From assembly GCA_050084985.1 (NCBI GenBank), contig JBITNC010000001.1:28768001-28832000 (forward strand): a DNA stretch of 64,000 nt. Direction: 5' to 3'. The first letter of the stretch is position 1. The number at the start of each line of letters is the position of its first letter. Under the pieces are notes generated by a model. That model ran no database searches and had not been told where the DNA came from. It worked only from the letters and a program-made list of their open reading frames with translations. Both the position numbers and the translations under genes were made by a program. Source of the DNA: Nageia nagi. Lineage: Eukaryota > Pinophyta. Shown piece after piece: positions 22,816 through 33,589 of the stretch.

Positions 22816-24886
22816 TGTAGACACTTAAATTTAGCACCATATGCTACATTTGTAAAACCTAACATGTTTGTTTGATTTAGCATTTTCAAGCATATTTTGA
22901 TGATTTTGATCATATCTAATAACGATGTCAAAAATCATATATTTGCTTATCATAGTCAATTTGCAATTAATATTTGTCATATTAAATGCTTATTTATGAT
23001 AGTCACTTACTTTGAAAATCACAATTTATATTTTTCATATTTATTGCATTTCAATCATGGCTTTATACTTGGAAAATACATTAGACTTAGTCATGTTTAA
23101 TGTGTTTTCTATCATAATAACTTGAAAAATATAATTAAACTTAGTCATATTTATTTGTATTTTTTATCATTTTTACTTATTTGAAAAATACATTAGACTT
23201 AGTCATATTTAACATGTTTTCGATCATAATCACGTACTTGGAAAATACAATTAAACTTAGTCATGTTTATTTATATTTTCAATCATTTTATTTATTTGAA
23301 AAATACATTAAACTTAATCATGTATAATGTATTTTCAATCATGATCACTTATTTCAAAAATACATTAGACTTAGTCATGTTTAATGTATTTTCAATCATA
23401 ATCACTTGGAAAATACAATTAAACTTAGTCATGTTTATTTGTATTTTCTATCATTTTTTATTTATTTGGAAAATACATTAGACTTAGTCATGTTTAATGT
23501 GTTTTCTATCATAATCATTTACTTGGAAAATACAATTAGACTTAGTCATGTTCATTGATGTTTTCAATCATTTTATTTACTTGGAAAATACATTAAACTT
23601 AGTCATGTTTATTATATTTTTTATCATAATTATATACTTGAAAATTTTAGTCATGTTTATTGCATTTCAATCAAAATCATATAGAAAATATAATTGAACT
23701 TAATAATGTTTAATTATGTTTTCAATTATGTTCATTTATGGAGAAAATTACAATTAAACTTAGTCATGTTTCTTATATTTTGAACCATGCCTAATTATTG
23801 AAAAATTACAAAAATAATAATATTTTTTATGTTATTTGCAATATAGTCATAATAATTTATTTTTGAAATATTAATTAGTAGTTATCATATTGATTAAATA
23901 ATTATGTTTTGTCAAATTTGAATTTATCTTGCTTTAATGTTACTAATGTGCTTTGTTGACTATGAGCAAGAAATTAAGGAGACATGTCCCCCATTTGTCA
24001 AATCAAGCAACAACTCTTTTAAGGGGGAATATCAATTAGAAATTCAAATTAGAATAGTTGCATTTTGAAAAATATTATTTTAATCAAAGGCTCTCCTCTA
24101 CTAAGAAAATAATGATCACATCTAAGAGAAAAAATACAATTTTGAAAGAAAGATTTCATGAGTCCTTGAGAACTTGATTTTGCAAGATTCCCAGCATCAT
24201 TGTGATGAATTTGGCATCTTTGATTATATAGAAAACTTCATCAAGAATCAGAGAGGGAAATCTGGAAATATTTTTGGTCTTGAAGTAAGTAAGAAATCAA
24301 TCATTTTAAGCCTTGTTCCTCCCATCAAACCTTGGAAATACCCACTAGATATTCCCTCATCTTTTCTATGTTCTATTTATACAACAATATTATTTCATCA
24401 TATGATCATGACCTTGACTTGAATATTTCATTTTGTCTTTGTAGGTTATGAAACTCCTAGGGTCCTTACTTTTTGATAGATAAACATAGCCTCATTTTTG
24501 AAACGTTGAGGTCACTAAATTTTCAAAGACCTAAATGTTGCTAGGTTTTTTAGAAACATCCAAGATCACCATGTTTCATTACAAAGTCCTATTTGTGAAG
24601 ATTTCTAGCTCATTTCAGTATCTATTTGGTAAAATTAGGTGTCAACTATCATCATTCACATGTTTAAGTAAATAATGATGTTTTGTAACACCACCTTCAC
24701 TCATTTATGTGATATTTCATTTGAGCTCATGTTTATTTCGAAAGGATAGCTTGAGAAAGCCTCCTTAATATTTTAACTCAATCTTTCATTTAGTTGGTGC
24801 TTATAAGACATAGTCTAGCCTGCACATAATTACTTATCTATTTCAAATTTGAATGATCCTAAAAGGGGTAGTTTTTATTCAAAATA
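22816..24886 (+). repeat. 3' LTR of element C
   Basis: This is the uninterrupted LTR of 2071 bp, from TGTAGACAC to AAAATA. It matches 7749-9595 plus 14639-15001. It contains its own minisatellite. The CCCCCATTTGTCAAATCAAG tract near 23990 is shared with the 5' LTR near 9070. Confidence 0.92.
23060..23790 (+). repeat. Minisatellite in 3' LTR of element C, about 13 units
   Basis: Same ACTTAGTCATGTTTA core as the 5' LTR array. It occurs near 23083, 23138, 23196, 23253, 23309, 23367, 23423, 23483, 23538, 23597, 23645, 23695 and 23758. Here there are about 13 units against about 15 in the other LTR. Confidence 0.9.
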
Positions 24887-24891
24887 TTTGG

Positions 24892-25830
24892 CTAATAGAG
24901 AAAATGTAAATATCAATCAAAAGCAATGAAATGAATCTAGAGGACTTGATTCATCATCTTCGTAAAATCAAGTTCCATTCAAGGTGGAGGAAAAAGTGGA
25001 CATTCCTAATTTTGGTAGAGAGGTTGATGTAGAAAAGTTAAATAATTAGTTGAAAAAATTGGAGGTTTATTTCTAAATTCATGGTGTTGTAATTGATGTT
25101 GATAAAATCTCTTTTGGTAGATTAAATATGAATGGACATGCTTTAGTTTGGTGGGAAATCCATGTAGAAACTCTTAGTCATAAACACTTATTAGAAGTAT
25201 ATTCTTGAATGGAATTTAAGGAATTGTTAAGAGATCAATTTTATCCATTAGAACATCATAATAAATAATTGATGAAATGGTAACTCTTTAGACAATAAAG
25301 AGGGAAAATGATTCAAGAATATACTATATAATTTAGGAAACAAGTTACTTTGCTTAAGGTTTCACTAAAAGAGCCTCAAAATTTAATGAAATATATTTGA
25401 GGTTTACATAGTCATTTGTAAAAGATTATTATGTTGTTTAATCCTAGTAATATTGATCAAGTGTGTGTTTAAGCACAATACTTATAGAAGGATGGTAAAG
25501 CAATTAGACAATATGATGAATCCAAGAAGGCTTATAATTCAAGGGGATCACAAGAAAAAGGTAAATATCAAGATAAAGGAAAACGTAAGCAAGAAACTAA
25601 GACCATTAATGTTTCAAAGAAAGAAGATGATAATAGGCATTTTAGTCATTGTGATAAAAATGGTCATATTGATGATAAATGTTGGAAACTTCATCTAGAA
25701 TTACATCCATATAAGAAAAATAATAAGGAGAAAAATAATGCTATGATTCTTAGATGTGAAGTTATTGAGGGAAGTTCAAATTTTGATGAGAAACTAAATT
25801 GTTCAACCATTCAAAAGGTTGAAGAATATT
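24892..25830 (+). pseudogene. Element B gag, remainder, with decayed zinc knuckle
   Basis: After the insertion the frame resumes with NRENVNINQKQ. It then shows the Ty3 capsid text: FKVEEKVDIPNFGREVDVEK, KLEVYF, GRLNMNGHALVWWE, FKELLRDQFYPLEH, MIQEYT then FRKQVTLLKVSLKEPQNLMK. A zinc-knuckle relic HCDKNGHIDDKCWKLH lies near 25640-25690; the first Cys of the CCHC set is not present. Around ten in-frame stops occur. Capsid/nucleocapsid would package element RNA. Family is secure. Confidence 0.88.
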
Positions 25831-25839
25831 AAGATATCG

Positions 25840-26300
25840 AAGAACAAATGATTTGTTTATTACACCTTGAAATCCAAATTAAGAAAACAAGAGTTGATTG
25901 CATTTTTTATCTAGGTTAGCAAGCATATTTGATTTCAAAATTTATGGTAAGTAATTTGGGATTGGAAACTTTCAACCATTCAAATATATATCCTTTGGGT
26001 TGGGTGTATTTCAATGCTAGTTTGCAAGTCATTAAATAATGCAAGTTAAAATTTGCTATTGATTCAAAGCACATTGATGAAGTTATGGTTGATGTTGTTC
26101 CTTTAGACATTTGTGGTATTATTATTAGTAACCCTTATATGTGGGACATAGTTGCTATTTATTACAAAATATTGAACAAATTGCAATTGGTAAAATATAG
26201 AAAAGTGTTTCTAGCTAGTGCACATAATAGTAGAAAAAAGCTACCTTTGATCACTTCTAGTCAAGTAAAATTCATTATAAATACATATAAAAATTTGTAT
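25840..26300 (+). pseudogene. Element B aspartic protease
   Basis: QAYLISKFMVSNLGLETF then YPLGWVYFNASLQVIK and DEVMVDVVPLDICGIIISNP match the retroviral-type protease of this Ty3 group. The catalytic D-S/T-G is not readable; the aligned place gives FYLG. The flap and the C-terminal substrate pocket are still clear. It would cleave the gag-pol precursor. Stops occur near 25918 and 26036. Confidence 0.8.
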
Positions 26301-26539
26301 TGATCATAGTTAAAATCAAATATTCTAGTGAGGTGAATCTCACACTATCAACAATGTGTAACACTAATTTTAGGTTGTTAACAACATGCAAAAGGGAAGA
26401 ATAGATGCAGAAATTAGTCCAAGAGTTTACTAACTTGTTTGCATATCCATAGGCATTACCTCCCATGCAAGATATACAACATGATATTTAGTTATTACCT
26501 GATGCTTCATTGGCCAACATAACTTTGTATTGATAATCA

Positions 26540-27300
26540 ATTTTGGAGCAAGAGGAGATAAAGAAATAGATTTAGGAGTTGGTTGATCAAGGTGTGATCA
26601 AACCAAGTACATCTCTATGTGGATCACTTGTTGTTTTGGTTTCCAAAAAGGATCAAACTTGGAGGATATGTATTGACTATAGAGCACTTAACAAAATCAC
26701 CATCAAAAATTGCTATCCTTTACCTCAAATAGATGATATTTTATATCAGTTAAAATGGACAAGATTGTTCACTAAGTTGTACTTGAGGAGTAGATATCAC
26801 CAAGTTAGAATCAAGGAGGAGGATATTTGAAAGATTACTCTCAAGACAAGACAAGGCCTATTTGAGTGGCTTGTTTTTGTCATTTGGTTTGTGCAATTAG
26901 CAGCCACATTTATGAAGGTAATGAATTATGTTCTTTTTCCATTTATTGATTCTTTTATTATTGTATACTTAAATGATATTCTTATGTATAGTTCTACTTG
27001 GGAAGAACATGGTGTACATCTTAGAAAAATGTTTGAAGCTTTGCATAGGGAGAATTTTTTATCAAAACATTCAAAATGTGAGTTTGGAAAAGAGTCTTTG
27101 GTGTATTTGTACCATTTTATTGGTCATGGACAACTTAAGATAGATCCTAGTAAATAAAGTGCTATATTAGATTTGCTAAAGCCATTTAATGTAATTGAAA
27201 GTTTATTATTAGGTGTTGTTCAATATTTGAGAAAGTTTATTGTTGGGTTTTCTCATATTGCTTTACCTTTACATAATGTAACTAGTAAGAGGTAAGTGTT
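26540..27300 (+). pseudogene. Element B reverse transcriptase
   Basis: MVDQGVIKPSTSLCGSLVVL starts the finger region (26579). It is followed by KDQTWRICIDYRALNKITIK and YPLPQIDDILYQL, then TRQGLFEWLVFVI. The active-site box reads IVYLNDILMYS (about 26960), where the family has YxDD, so the second-last Asp is replaced by Asn. CEFGKESLVYL is the thumb. Only a few stops remain, but the altered active site alone would kill polymerase activity. Confidence 0.92.
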
Positions 27301-27329
27301 CCAATGGAGAAATCAACAATAAACATATT

Positions 27330-27770
27330 TTGATTTGCAGAAGCCATTTGAAGTGGAGACTAATGCAAGTGACTATGCCATGGAGGCCATTTTATTACAA
27401 GAAGGTAAACCAATTTGCTATGATTTCAAAAACTTTAGAGAGGCCATTTTGAATTATCCTACCTATGATAAGAAAATGTATGTAGTGGTTTAAATTATTA
27501 CATGCTTGAAACATTACTTAATGGGTAAATAAATAGTCATTCATACTGATCATCAACCATTAAAATACTTACAAACTCAATCAAAATTGCAATAAACTAG
27601 ACACTATAAATGGATGGGTTTTCTATAATAATTTTATCTTATGATCAAGTATAAGAAAGGAACACAAAATAAGGTTGTTGACATGATTTATAGACCATCT
27701 ATACTTGCTAATTCCATGTTGTTAACAACATTCAATACTAATTTTAGACTACTAACAATATGTAAACAGG
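27330..27770 (+). pseudogene. Element B RNase H
   Basis: FEVETNASDYAMEAILLQEG (about 27350-27410) gives the first catalytic region. Then FREAILNYPTYDKKMYVVV, HTDHQPLKYLQTQSKL (about 27540) and the end segment KYKKGTQNKVVDMIYRPS. In the family the last reads NxVADALSRR, so two conserved positions differ. Stops interrupt near 27490 and 27590. Confidence 0.88.
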
Positions 27771-27929
27771 GGCTAGTGAGTTCTCTCTCAGTGTTGAAAT
27801 CTCTTACTTTTCTTTTTGAGTCATATTTAGAGGCATATGTGTAAGACCCTGACTTCAAAGAGGTGTATGAGAAGTTGTCTTCATCTAGATCCAAGTATGA
27901 GGGTTTAGATGATTTTCATTTGTAAAATA

Positions 27930-29130
27930 AACTTCTTTATCATTTTCATGCATTATATGTACCTGTATATGAAAGGATTGGATTGATTAGAGAAGCACAT
28001 AATTATAATATTGCAGGATATTTTGGGGTTTTGAAAGACATTGTACAATTTGCAAAGGTATGTATATTGGCCAAAGATACAATATCAAGTTGCCAAGTCC
28101 ATAAGGGGATGTTCTTTTTGTTGCACCAACAAGCTAATTAATAGGAAATTGAGATTGTATCAACTACTTCTAATACCTTCACATCCTTGGGAGTCTATTT
28201 CCATGGATTTTATGGGAGGATTGCCTATGAACAAGAAGAGTCATAAATATTTTTTTGTTATTATGGATAGATTTAGCAAGATGTGTGTTTTGATTCCATG
28301 TAAGAAGATAATAATAGGACAAGATGCTACAAATTTATTCTTTTCTTATGTTTGGGTTCATTTTGGATTGTCTACTTCTATTATTTCAGATAGAGAGTAG
28401 ATTTTTGGGCAAATTTTGGAATGTTTATGGAAAACTTTGGACACAAGTTTGAAGAGGAGTACTGTATTTCATCCTAAAATAGATGGAAAATTTGAGGTGG
28501 TGAATACGATAATGGTTCAACTATTAAGGAGTTATTTTGGAAAGCATCCTAAGTCTTTGAATAAATATCTTGAATATATACAACATTCATATACTAGAAA
28601 AATTTATTCTTCCATTAATAACAATCCTTTTGAAACTTGTTTTGGTTATTTACCACCTTCATGTTTTGATTGTTTGTTTGAGAAGCAAAATGATGAAGGA
28701 GATTCACTTGAGAAAGAGGAAAAGAAACCTGAAAAGTTTGTTAAAAAGATTAGGTAAATTCATTTGAAAGTCTAAGAGCAACTTCAGGCAAGCCAAGCTA
28801 AGTATAAGATGAAACATGACAAATATAGATTTGACCATAAGTTTCATGTGGGAGATCATGTTTGGTTGCATCTTAGTAAGGAGAGGTTGTAAGAATCAAC
28901 CAAGCAGTTGAAAACTATAAGGTATGAACCATTTAAGATTATGAAGCAAATAAGTGATAATGCTTTTAGATTAAATATACTAGCATATATGAACATATAT
29001 TTAGTTGTGAATGTGGAACATTTGAAATTGTATGATCCATCTATGTTGACTAAATATGAAGAAATTTCAAATCAAATTTTTTCATCTCATGATGACATAG
29101 TTCCTAATACTATGGATGAACTCTAAGAGG
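27930..29130 (+). pseudogene. Element B integrase with C-terminal domain
   Basis: The zinc-binding end is seen as VAKSIRGCSFCCTNK (28100). The core has SMDFMGGLPMNKKSHKYFFV (first Asp), GLSTSIISDRE (second Asp, about 28380) and FHPKIDGKFEVVNTIM (family: FHPQTDGQTE; Glu kept). The later part, YEPFKIMKQISDNAFRLNI and VEHLKLYDPSML, is the GPF/Y-like C-terminal domain. No full chromodomain is visible after it. Integrase inserts the cDNA copy into the genome. Two or three stops break it. Confidence 0.9.
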
Positions 29131-29294
29131 ATTCTATATTACAAATGAAGGTTTATGCTACAAGAAGAGGTGAGACAAAGTTATAGTTGGTTGGATTGAG
29201 GTGACATAATTCCTGAAAGCTAAGTGGATGGAAACGTCCAAGGTTGGGTAGTTGTATCCTTATTTATGCATTTGTGGGACCAAATACATTCTCA

Positions 29295-29305
29295 TTGGGG
29301 AGGTG
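29295..29305 (+). promoter_or_regulatory. Polypurine tract of element B
   Basis: TTGGGGAGGTG immediately precedes the TGATCC start of the 3' LTR. Confidence 0.7.
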
Positions 29306-30031
29306 TGATCCAGATTGGATCATGTTAGGTTGATATTTGCAAGAGTAGTACTCATTCTAAAGGTATCTATGCTTGGATACTTAATAAAGACCAAAATATG
29401 GAGGTGATTGGTGATAGAAACCATGCCATTAATAGCATGCATCTAATATTTTTGGGCCATTAACAACATGTGACTTGATGAGTTAGCAGTGGAAGCTAAA
29501 GGGGCATCGATGATTTAGAAAGTTGAGTGATTAAGGATCATCAACCAATGTTTTGGAGATGTTTCCAAGTTTTTTTAAAGGCATGTTCCTCTATTGATTC
29601 TACAATGGAATTTTAGAGAGTTTTTAGGTTTTAATATTGTAAAAATTTGAAGGAAGGCAAAGAGTCATTCCAAACATTTTGTATTTTAGAAGTTGCTCGT
29701 TTTACTATAGGAGATTACAGTAATATTATAGGAGATGGTATTACCATAATTTTGATGGTATTTCTCTATATGTATGAAATATTATAATATCAATAGATAA
29801 TGAGAAGAGAAGGCTTCAATTCCATGCTAGATTAGCCAACAATGGGTGAACTAGGGTAAATCATTGTGTTGATCTTGTTGTGTTTGTTTGAGATTGTTAG
29901 TTTGTAGTTTTACATTATGCAATTTCAATTTCAAATGAAATTTGATGGATATCATAATGATGAATGTTTATTAATTCAAATATATAAGTGAAGTTATGAG
30001 TATGGTATAAGAATTCGATGATTACAAATTA
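29306..30031 (+). repeat. 3' LTR of element B
   Basis: Matches 6766-7485 end to end. Its last base abuts the A-rich target duplication GAAAA and then LINE-A coding sequence on the other strand. Confidence 0.88.
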
Positions 30032-30036
30032 GAAAA

Positions 30037-31000
30037 GCAAAAGGAAATCCAAGGAATTTAAACATTTCTCGATCCTAAATCCATTTCTAGGTAAATTGAG
30101 CAAGCCAATTAGGGATGGGGCACATGGATTATTTGTAGAAAGAAGTTTTTTTCCACTATATATTTGAACCATAGGTAAGATAAAAAGTGTCTAAGCATTT
30201 CAAGGAAGTTTTAATAGATTTTTCATCCTATTGCAAAGTGAGAAATGAGTCATCAACAAAATGGCCATTCAAAAGTTGCATTGGAGAATTAGGGAGGGAT
30301 ATGCCTCGAATAAGACCTTGAGAGGTTTGATGGTCTAAATGATAACTAAAAGCTTCTACAACTAGGATAAATAAGGAGGGAGAAAGAGGAAAACCTTGGT
30401 GAATAGGGTGAGCAAGGTAAATACTTTCAAATTGAGAACCATTCATTATAATCATAATAGAAATATCCATAAAAAGCATCTTAATAGAGGAGAAAAAAGG
30501 ATCAAAGCTAAGAGCTATAAGAATAGTAGTGATAAAATACCATTCAAACAATTAATAGGGCTTTTCAAAATAAATCTTTATAAATAAAACATCTTGATCT
30601 AAAGAACGAGCCCACTCCGTAACTTCCCAAACAATAATGATATTATCTAAAATATATTTGCCTATAACAAACCCTATTTATTATGGATGAATGATCAAAG
30701 GTAAAAGAGATCGAAGCTTAAGGGATAAAGCCTTGAAAATAACATAACAATCCTATAGGGCTTGCTAATGAGATGGGGAGAGAGGTTAGAAAGAAAAGCC
30801 TTTTGATAATGAGCAACAAAGGTGGAGATAATATTAGGAAGGGAGGTGAGACAAAATCAATCAAATTGAATAATAATGAATTGAGACACATGAATAGGAG
30901 GATGAAGGCATCTAAAGAATTCTTTAGAAATTTTATCCCCAACATTAAGCCAATTAATACAGGCATGATGTTGGGCATCCTTAGCCTCATAAAGATTAGC
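30037..31000 (-). pseudogene. LINE-A ORF2, reverse transcriptase (fingers and palm)
   Basis: Minus-strand text in order: FKIPLS-like entry, LSLRLRSLLPLIIHP and GFVIGKYILDNIIIVWEV (about 30700-30620), then IMIIMNGSQFESIYLAHPIH, QGFPLSPSLFILVVEAFSYH (about 30400-30340) and the active-site box HFVDDS (about 30250). It continues CLDTFYLTYGSNI and FKFLGFPFAF to the element B boundary. FVDD keeps both Asp residues. The next part of this RT lies at 6760 and below. This is the enzyme for target-primed reverse transcription; stops make it inactive. Confidence 0.9.
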
Positions 31001-32392
31001 TTTATAATTTTAATGATGAAGGGCTACCACATGTGCTTAAGAAGGGACAAAAAAAGGATTAGCTTCAAGAATATAGGTGGCCTAAACAAGCTCAAATTTG
31101 AGGATCTTATTAGACTTCCACCTTTGTTTAGTAAACTCAAAACCAAGGGTATGAAGAACCTTAGTAGTATGAAGGATAGAGTTGTTCCACCACTAGATCA
31201 AACCAAAATAACTAGAGGGTCTTGAAATTAAATTTCAAATATGATTGGTATGAGCTCTCATAGAGTGAGAATATAAATAAGAGGTATTCAAGTAAAATTG
31301 AGAGCTGAAAACTTAGATAGGATCCTAATAAGAGGAAATAGAAAATAGAATAGGAGCATGATGAGACAAGGTTATATCAAGGACCATAAAAACAAAAGGA
31401 AGGGTAGGGAAAGTCTATCAAAGTGAAAAAAATTCAATCTTAGATGGCATAGCCTTATCAAGCCTTTTAAGAACTTAGGCAAACTTAGCTTGGAAGTTAA
31501 ACCAAATAAACCAATGAGCCTTTAAAAAATAAAAAGAAGAAAAGATGGCATTGGGATCAAATAGACTAAGCTTATTTTTCATAAAAATCCAAGTTTATCT
31601 TTCCTCTAGATATCACCAAATGGGGTTTCAACTTTTCTTATCAAAAGGTTTTTCCACCATGTTAAAGTCATCGCAAAGGACCCATATCATAAAGGGAAGA
31701 GAGATAGAAATCCATCACCATAAATATCTTCTATCATAAACATCATTTTAAACATAAATATTAATGATACCAAAAGGCTTTCTTGATATTTTGAGCAACA
31801 CCCATATGGCTTGATGTGAAGGGTCAGTCCCCTAAGAAACCACATTTGATTTCCACTTGGGAGAAATGAAAGTGATAGCACCACATTTCATAATCAAATT
31901 ATTGGTATGAAAAAAAGGGCCCCATGGTGAAAGAAAAGAGTTAGCACATTACATAATAAAATTAGTAATTTTAACTTCTTGTAAATAAATAAAATTAGGC
32001 ATTCCATAAGAGTGAGTGATATCATCAAGCTCACCTTGGACCTTGTATTTTAAGGTTGGGTTCATCAAACCTCTTACATTATAAGAAAATCAAATAATTG
32101 AGAACCATTATAGTTAAGAAGCTCCATGGCATCCTTTGAATCCCACATAATTTGCAAAAACTCAAAAGAGTTGCTTGTACCTTATGAAGCTCCCACCTAG
32201 TGGCATTTTTCAATAGGACCAAAAGGAATATCTCTTTACAGACTATGTGATTGATGAAGTTTTCCTCCCAAACTATCCTCTATCCCAAGAATAGGAGGAG
32301 GTGTAGCCATGATGCAAACAAGGGACCAAACCAAATAGAGCTAAGTAGAGGGTCATAAGCTAAAAATGGGATAGAAAATGAAGTCAAGGTGA
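31000..32392 (-). pseudogene. LINE-A ORF2, endonuclease and start region
   Basis: From high to low coordinates: MATPPPILGIEDSLGGKLHQ (about 32310-32250), KYKVQGELDDI-like text near 32060-32030, GMPNFIYLQEVK (about 31990) which holds the conserved QE/EVK active-site Glu, then GAITFISPKWKSN (about 31875), HQAIWVLLK, a CDDFNM segment in place of GDFN, and DITLSHHAPILFSIS with the SDH-like end. These are apurinic-type endonuclease motifs of plant LINEs. Linker text (KYYILEANPF) leads to RT. Many stops are present. Confidence 0.85.
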
Positions 32393-33567
32393 TGTAAACA
32401 CCCTAAAAATGCATTTTGTATTATTTACATAGCTATGTTGATATTTATAGAATTTATCATGTATAATACTATCATGTTTGACTAAGATGTGTTTGCAATG
32501 CTTTTGACTAGATCAATTGAATCTATTTCAGCCTTTAAGTTATTTCTAACATATTACTTTCAATTGTTAGGATGACTTGCTAGTCACCCAGATGATCCTA
32601 CAAGTTACACAATCATCTGAATGATCCTATATGAGGTTTATAAAAGTTAATTGGGCTCATATTTTGAGAATCTTCTTGCATTTACATACTTTTCATGAAC
32701 TCTATGAATTCTACAATTTATTGTATGCATCCGTATCTATGACATCAATTTGCAAAGGACCACATCAAGACTTGAACTTATCTCTTCACACCTTGAGAAC
32801 ACTTCCCCATGACACATGGATTGAAGTATCTTTTCGTCATTTAAGGTTGCTTAGGCTATTAATAGTGGATTTCATGGGTATTTATATATTTGAATCTTTA
32901 AATCATATTCAATTGAATACTAGTATCCTTGATTAAATTATATAGTTATAATTATGTGTCATATAGGCATCTTTAGGCAAATTTCATATTTAGGGTTTCA
33001 AACTAGGGTTTGAACTCTAAGGTCCAAACCTTAGGGTTTGAAATATTTTTGTTGTCTCATTAACATTTTATTATTTATATCTATTATTTATAGCATTAAA
33101 TTCATTGTCATTATTACCATATTTGAGCATTTGACTAGATCTTTAAGAATACATAGTATTTATAAAATCTTTATCATAGAATTGTCATTTATCTTTGTCT
33201 ACTAATCTTGTATAAGCATTTTTCCATAGTCTATATGTTTAAATCATATTTGCCTCATAGGCATTGTAATATTTTCTATCATCCAATTGATTATGGACAA
33301 GGATACTTACAACCTTTTTGAGTTGGAGTTTCACTTCACTTGGATAATCACAAGGTCTAAAGGACTTGTGATTTGAAGTCTTCATTAATCTTTATATTTT
33401 CTTTTTAGGTCTAGATATCACATTGCACTATTAAAGCATAAAGGAAAAGCTATAAACCCTATCTTGTCAATACATATCATAATAAAATTAGGTGGAATGT
33501 ATTAAGATTCTTGGTGTTTCTTATGAATGTTGTGAGTCATTTAGGTAAGTATTTTGATTGATTCATA
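32393..33567 (+). repeat. 5' LTR of element E
   Basis: From TGTAAACACCC to CATA. It matches 57507-58681 throughout, for example CTAAAAATGCATTTT, ATTTTGACTAGATC-type text, and GGACTTGTGATTTGAAGTCT. A TATA-like TTTATAAAAG at 32637-32646 is kept in the other LTR (57751-57760) and is a candidate promoter. Confidence 0.92.
32637..32646 (+). promoter_or_regulatory. TATA box candidate in LTR of element E
   Basis: TTTATAAAAG is conserved in both LTRs although much around it has changed. Transcription would start about 30 bp further on. Confidence 0.5.
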
Positions 33568-33569
33568 GA

Positions 33570-33587
33570 TGGTAATCATGGTGGGAC
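33570..33587 (+). promoter_or_regulatory. Primer binding site candidate of element E
   Basis: TGGTAATCATGGTGGGAC follows the LTR end by two bases and loosely resembles the TGGCGC..CCGTGGGG sites of plant Ty3 elements. It is decayed, so the tRNA cannot be named. Confidence 0.4.
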
Positions 33588-33589
33588 AT

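Larger units (their letters stand above)
7749..24886 (+). mobile_element. Element C: long-LTR retrotransposon without recognisable pol (LARD-like), interrupted by LINE-D
   Basis: Two matching LTRs (7749-15001 including the LINE-D insert, and 22816-24886) begin TGTAGACAC and end AAAATA. A primer-site-like TGGCACTCTCAGTGGGAT follows the left one, and a purine tract precedes the right one. Five bases flanking it, GTTGG (7744-7748) and TTTGG (24887-24891), fit a target duplication with one change. It lies inside gag of element B, whose frame resumes in phase after it. The 7.8-kb internal region holds no RT, RNase H or integrase I can recognise in any frame, so it probably relied on another element's enzymes. 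Alternatively its pol was lost by deletion. Confidence 0.88.
6766..30031 (+). mobile_element. Element B: Ty3/gypsy LTR retrotransposon (IFG7-like), interrupted by C
   Basis: Homologous LTRs lie at 6766-7485 and 29306-30031. A Met-tRNA-type primer site, gag, protease, RT, RNase H, integrase and a purine tract follow in Ty3 order. The start after the purine tract (GGGGAGGTG then TGATCC) and the gag/pol wording resemble the conifer IFG7 group from memory. Its own gag is cut at 7748/24892 by element C. Target duplication is A-rich: AAAAA at 6761-6765 and GAAAA at 30032-30036. All coding parts contain stops, so it is a fossil. Without C it would be about 6.1 kb. Confidence 0.9.

Noticed and set aside
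29990-30031. TGGTATAAGAATTC read as a second primer site after the 3' LTR of B
   Set aside because: The same stretch aligns with the end of the 5' LTR of B, upstream of the real site at 7486; it is part of the LTR.
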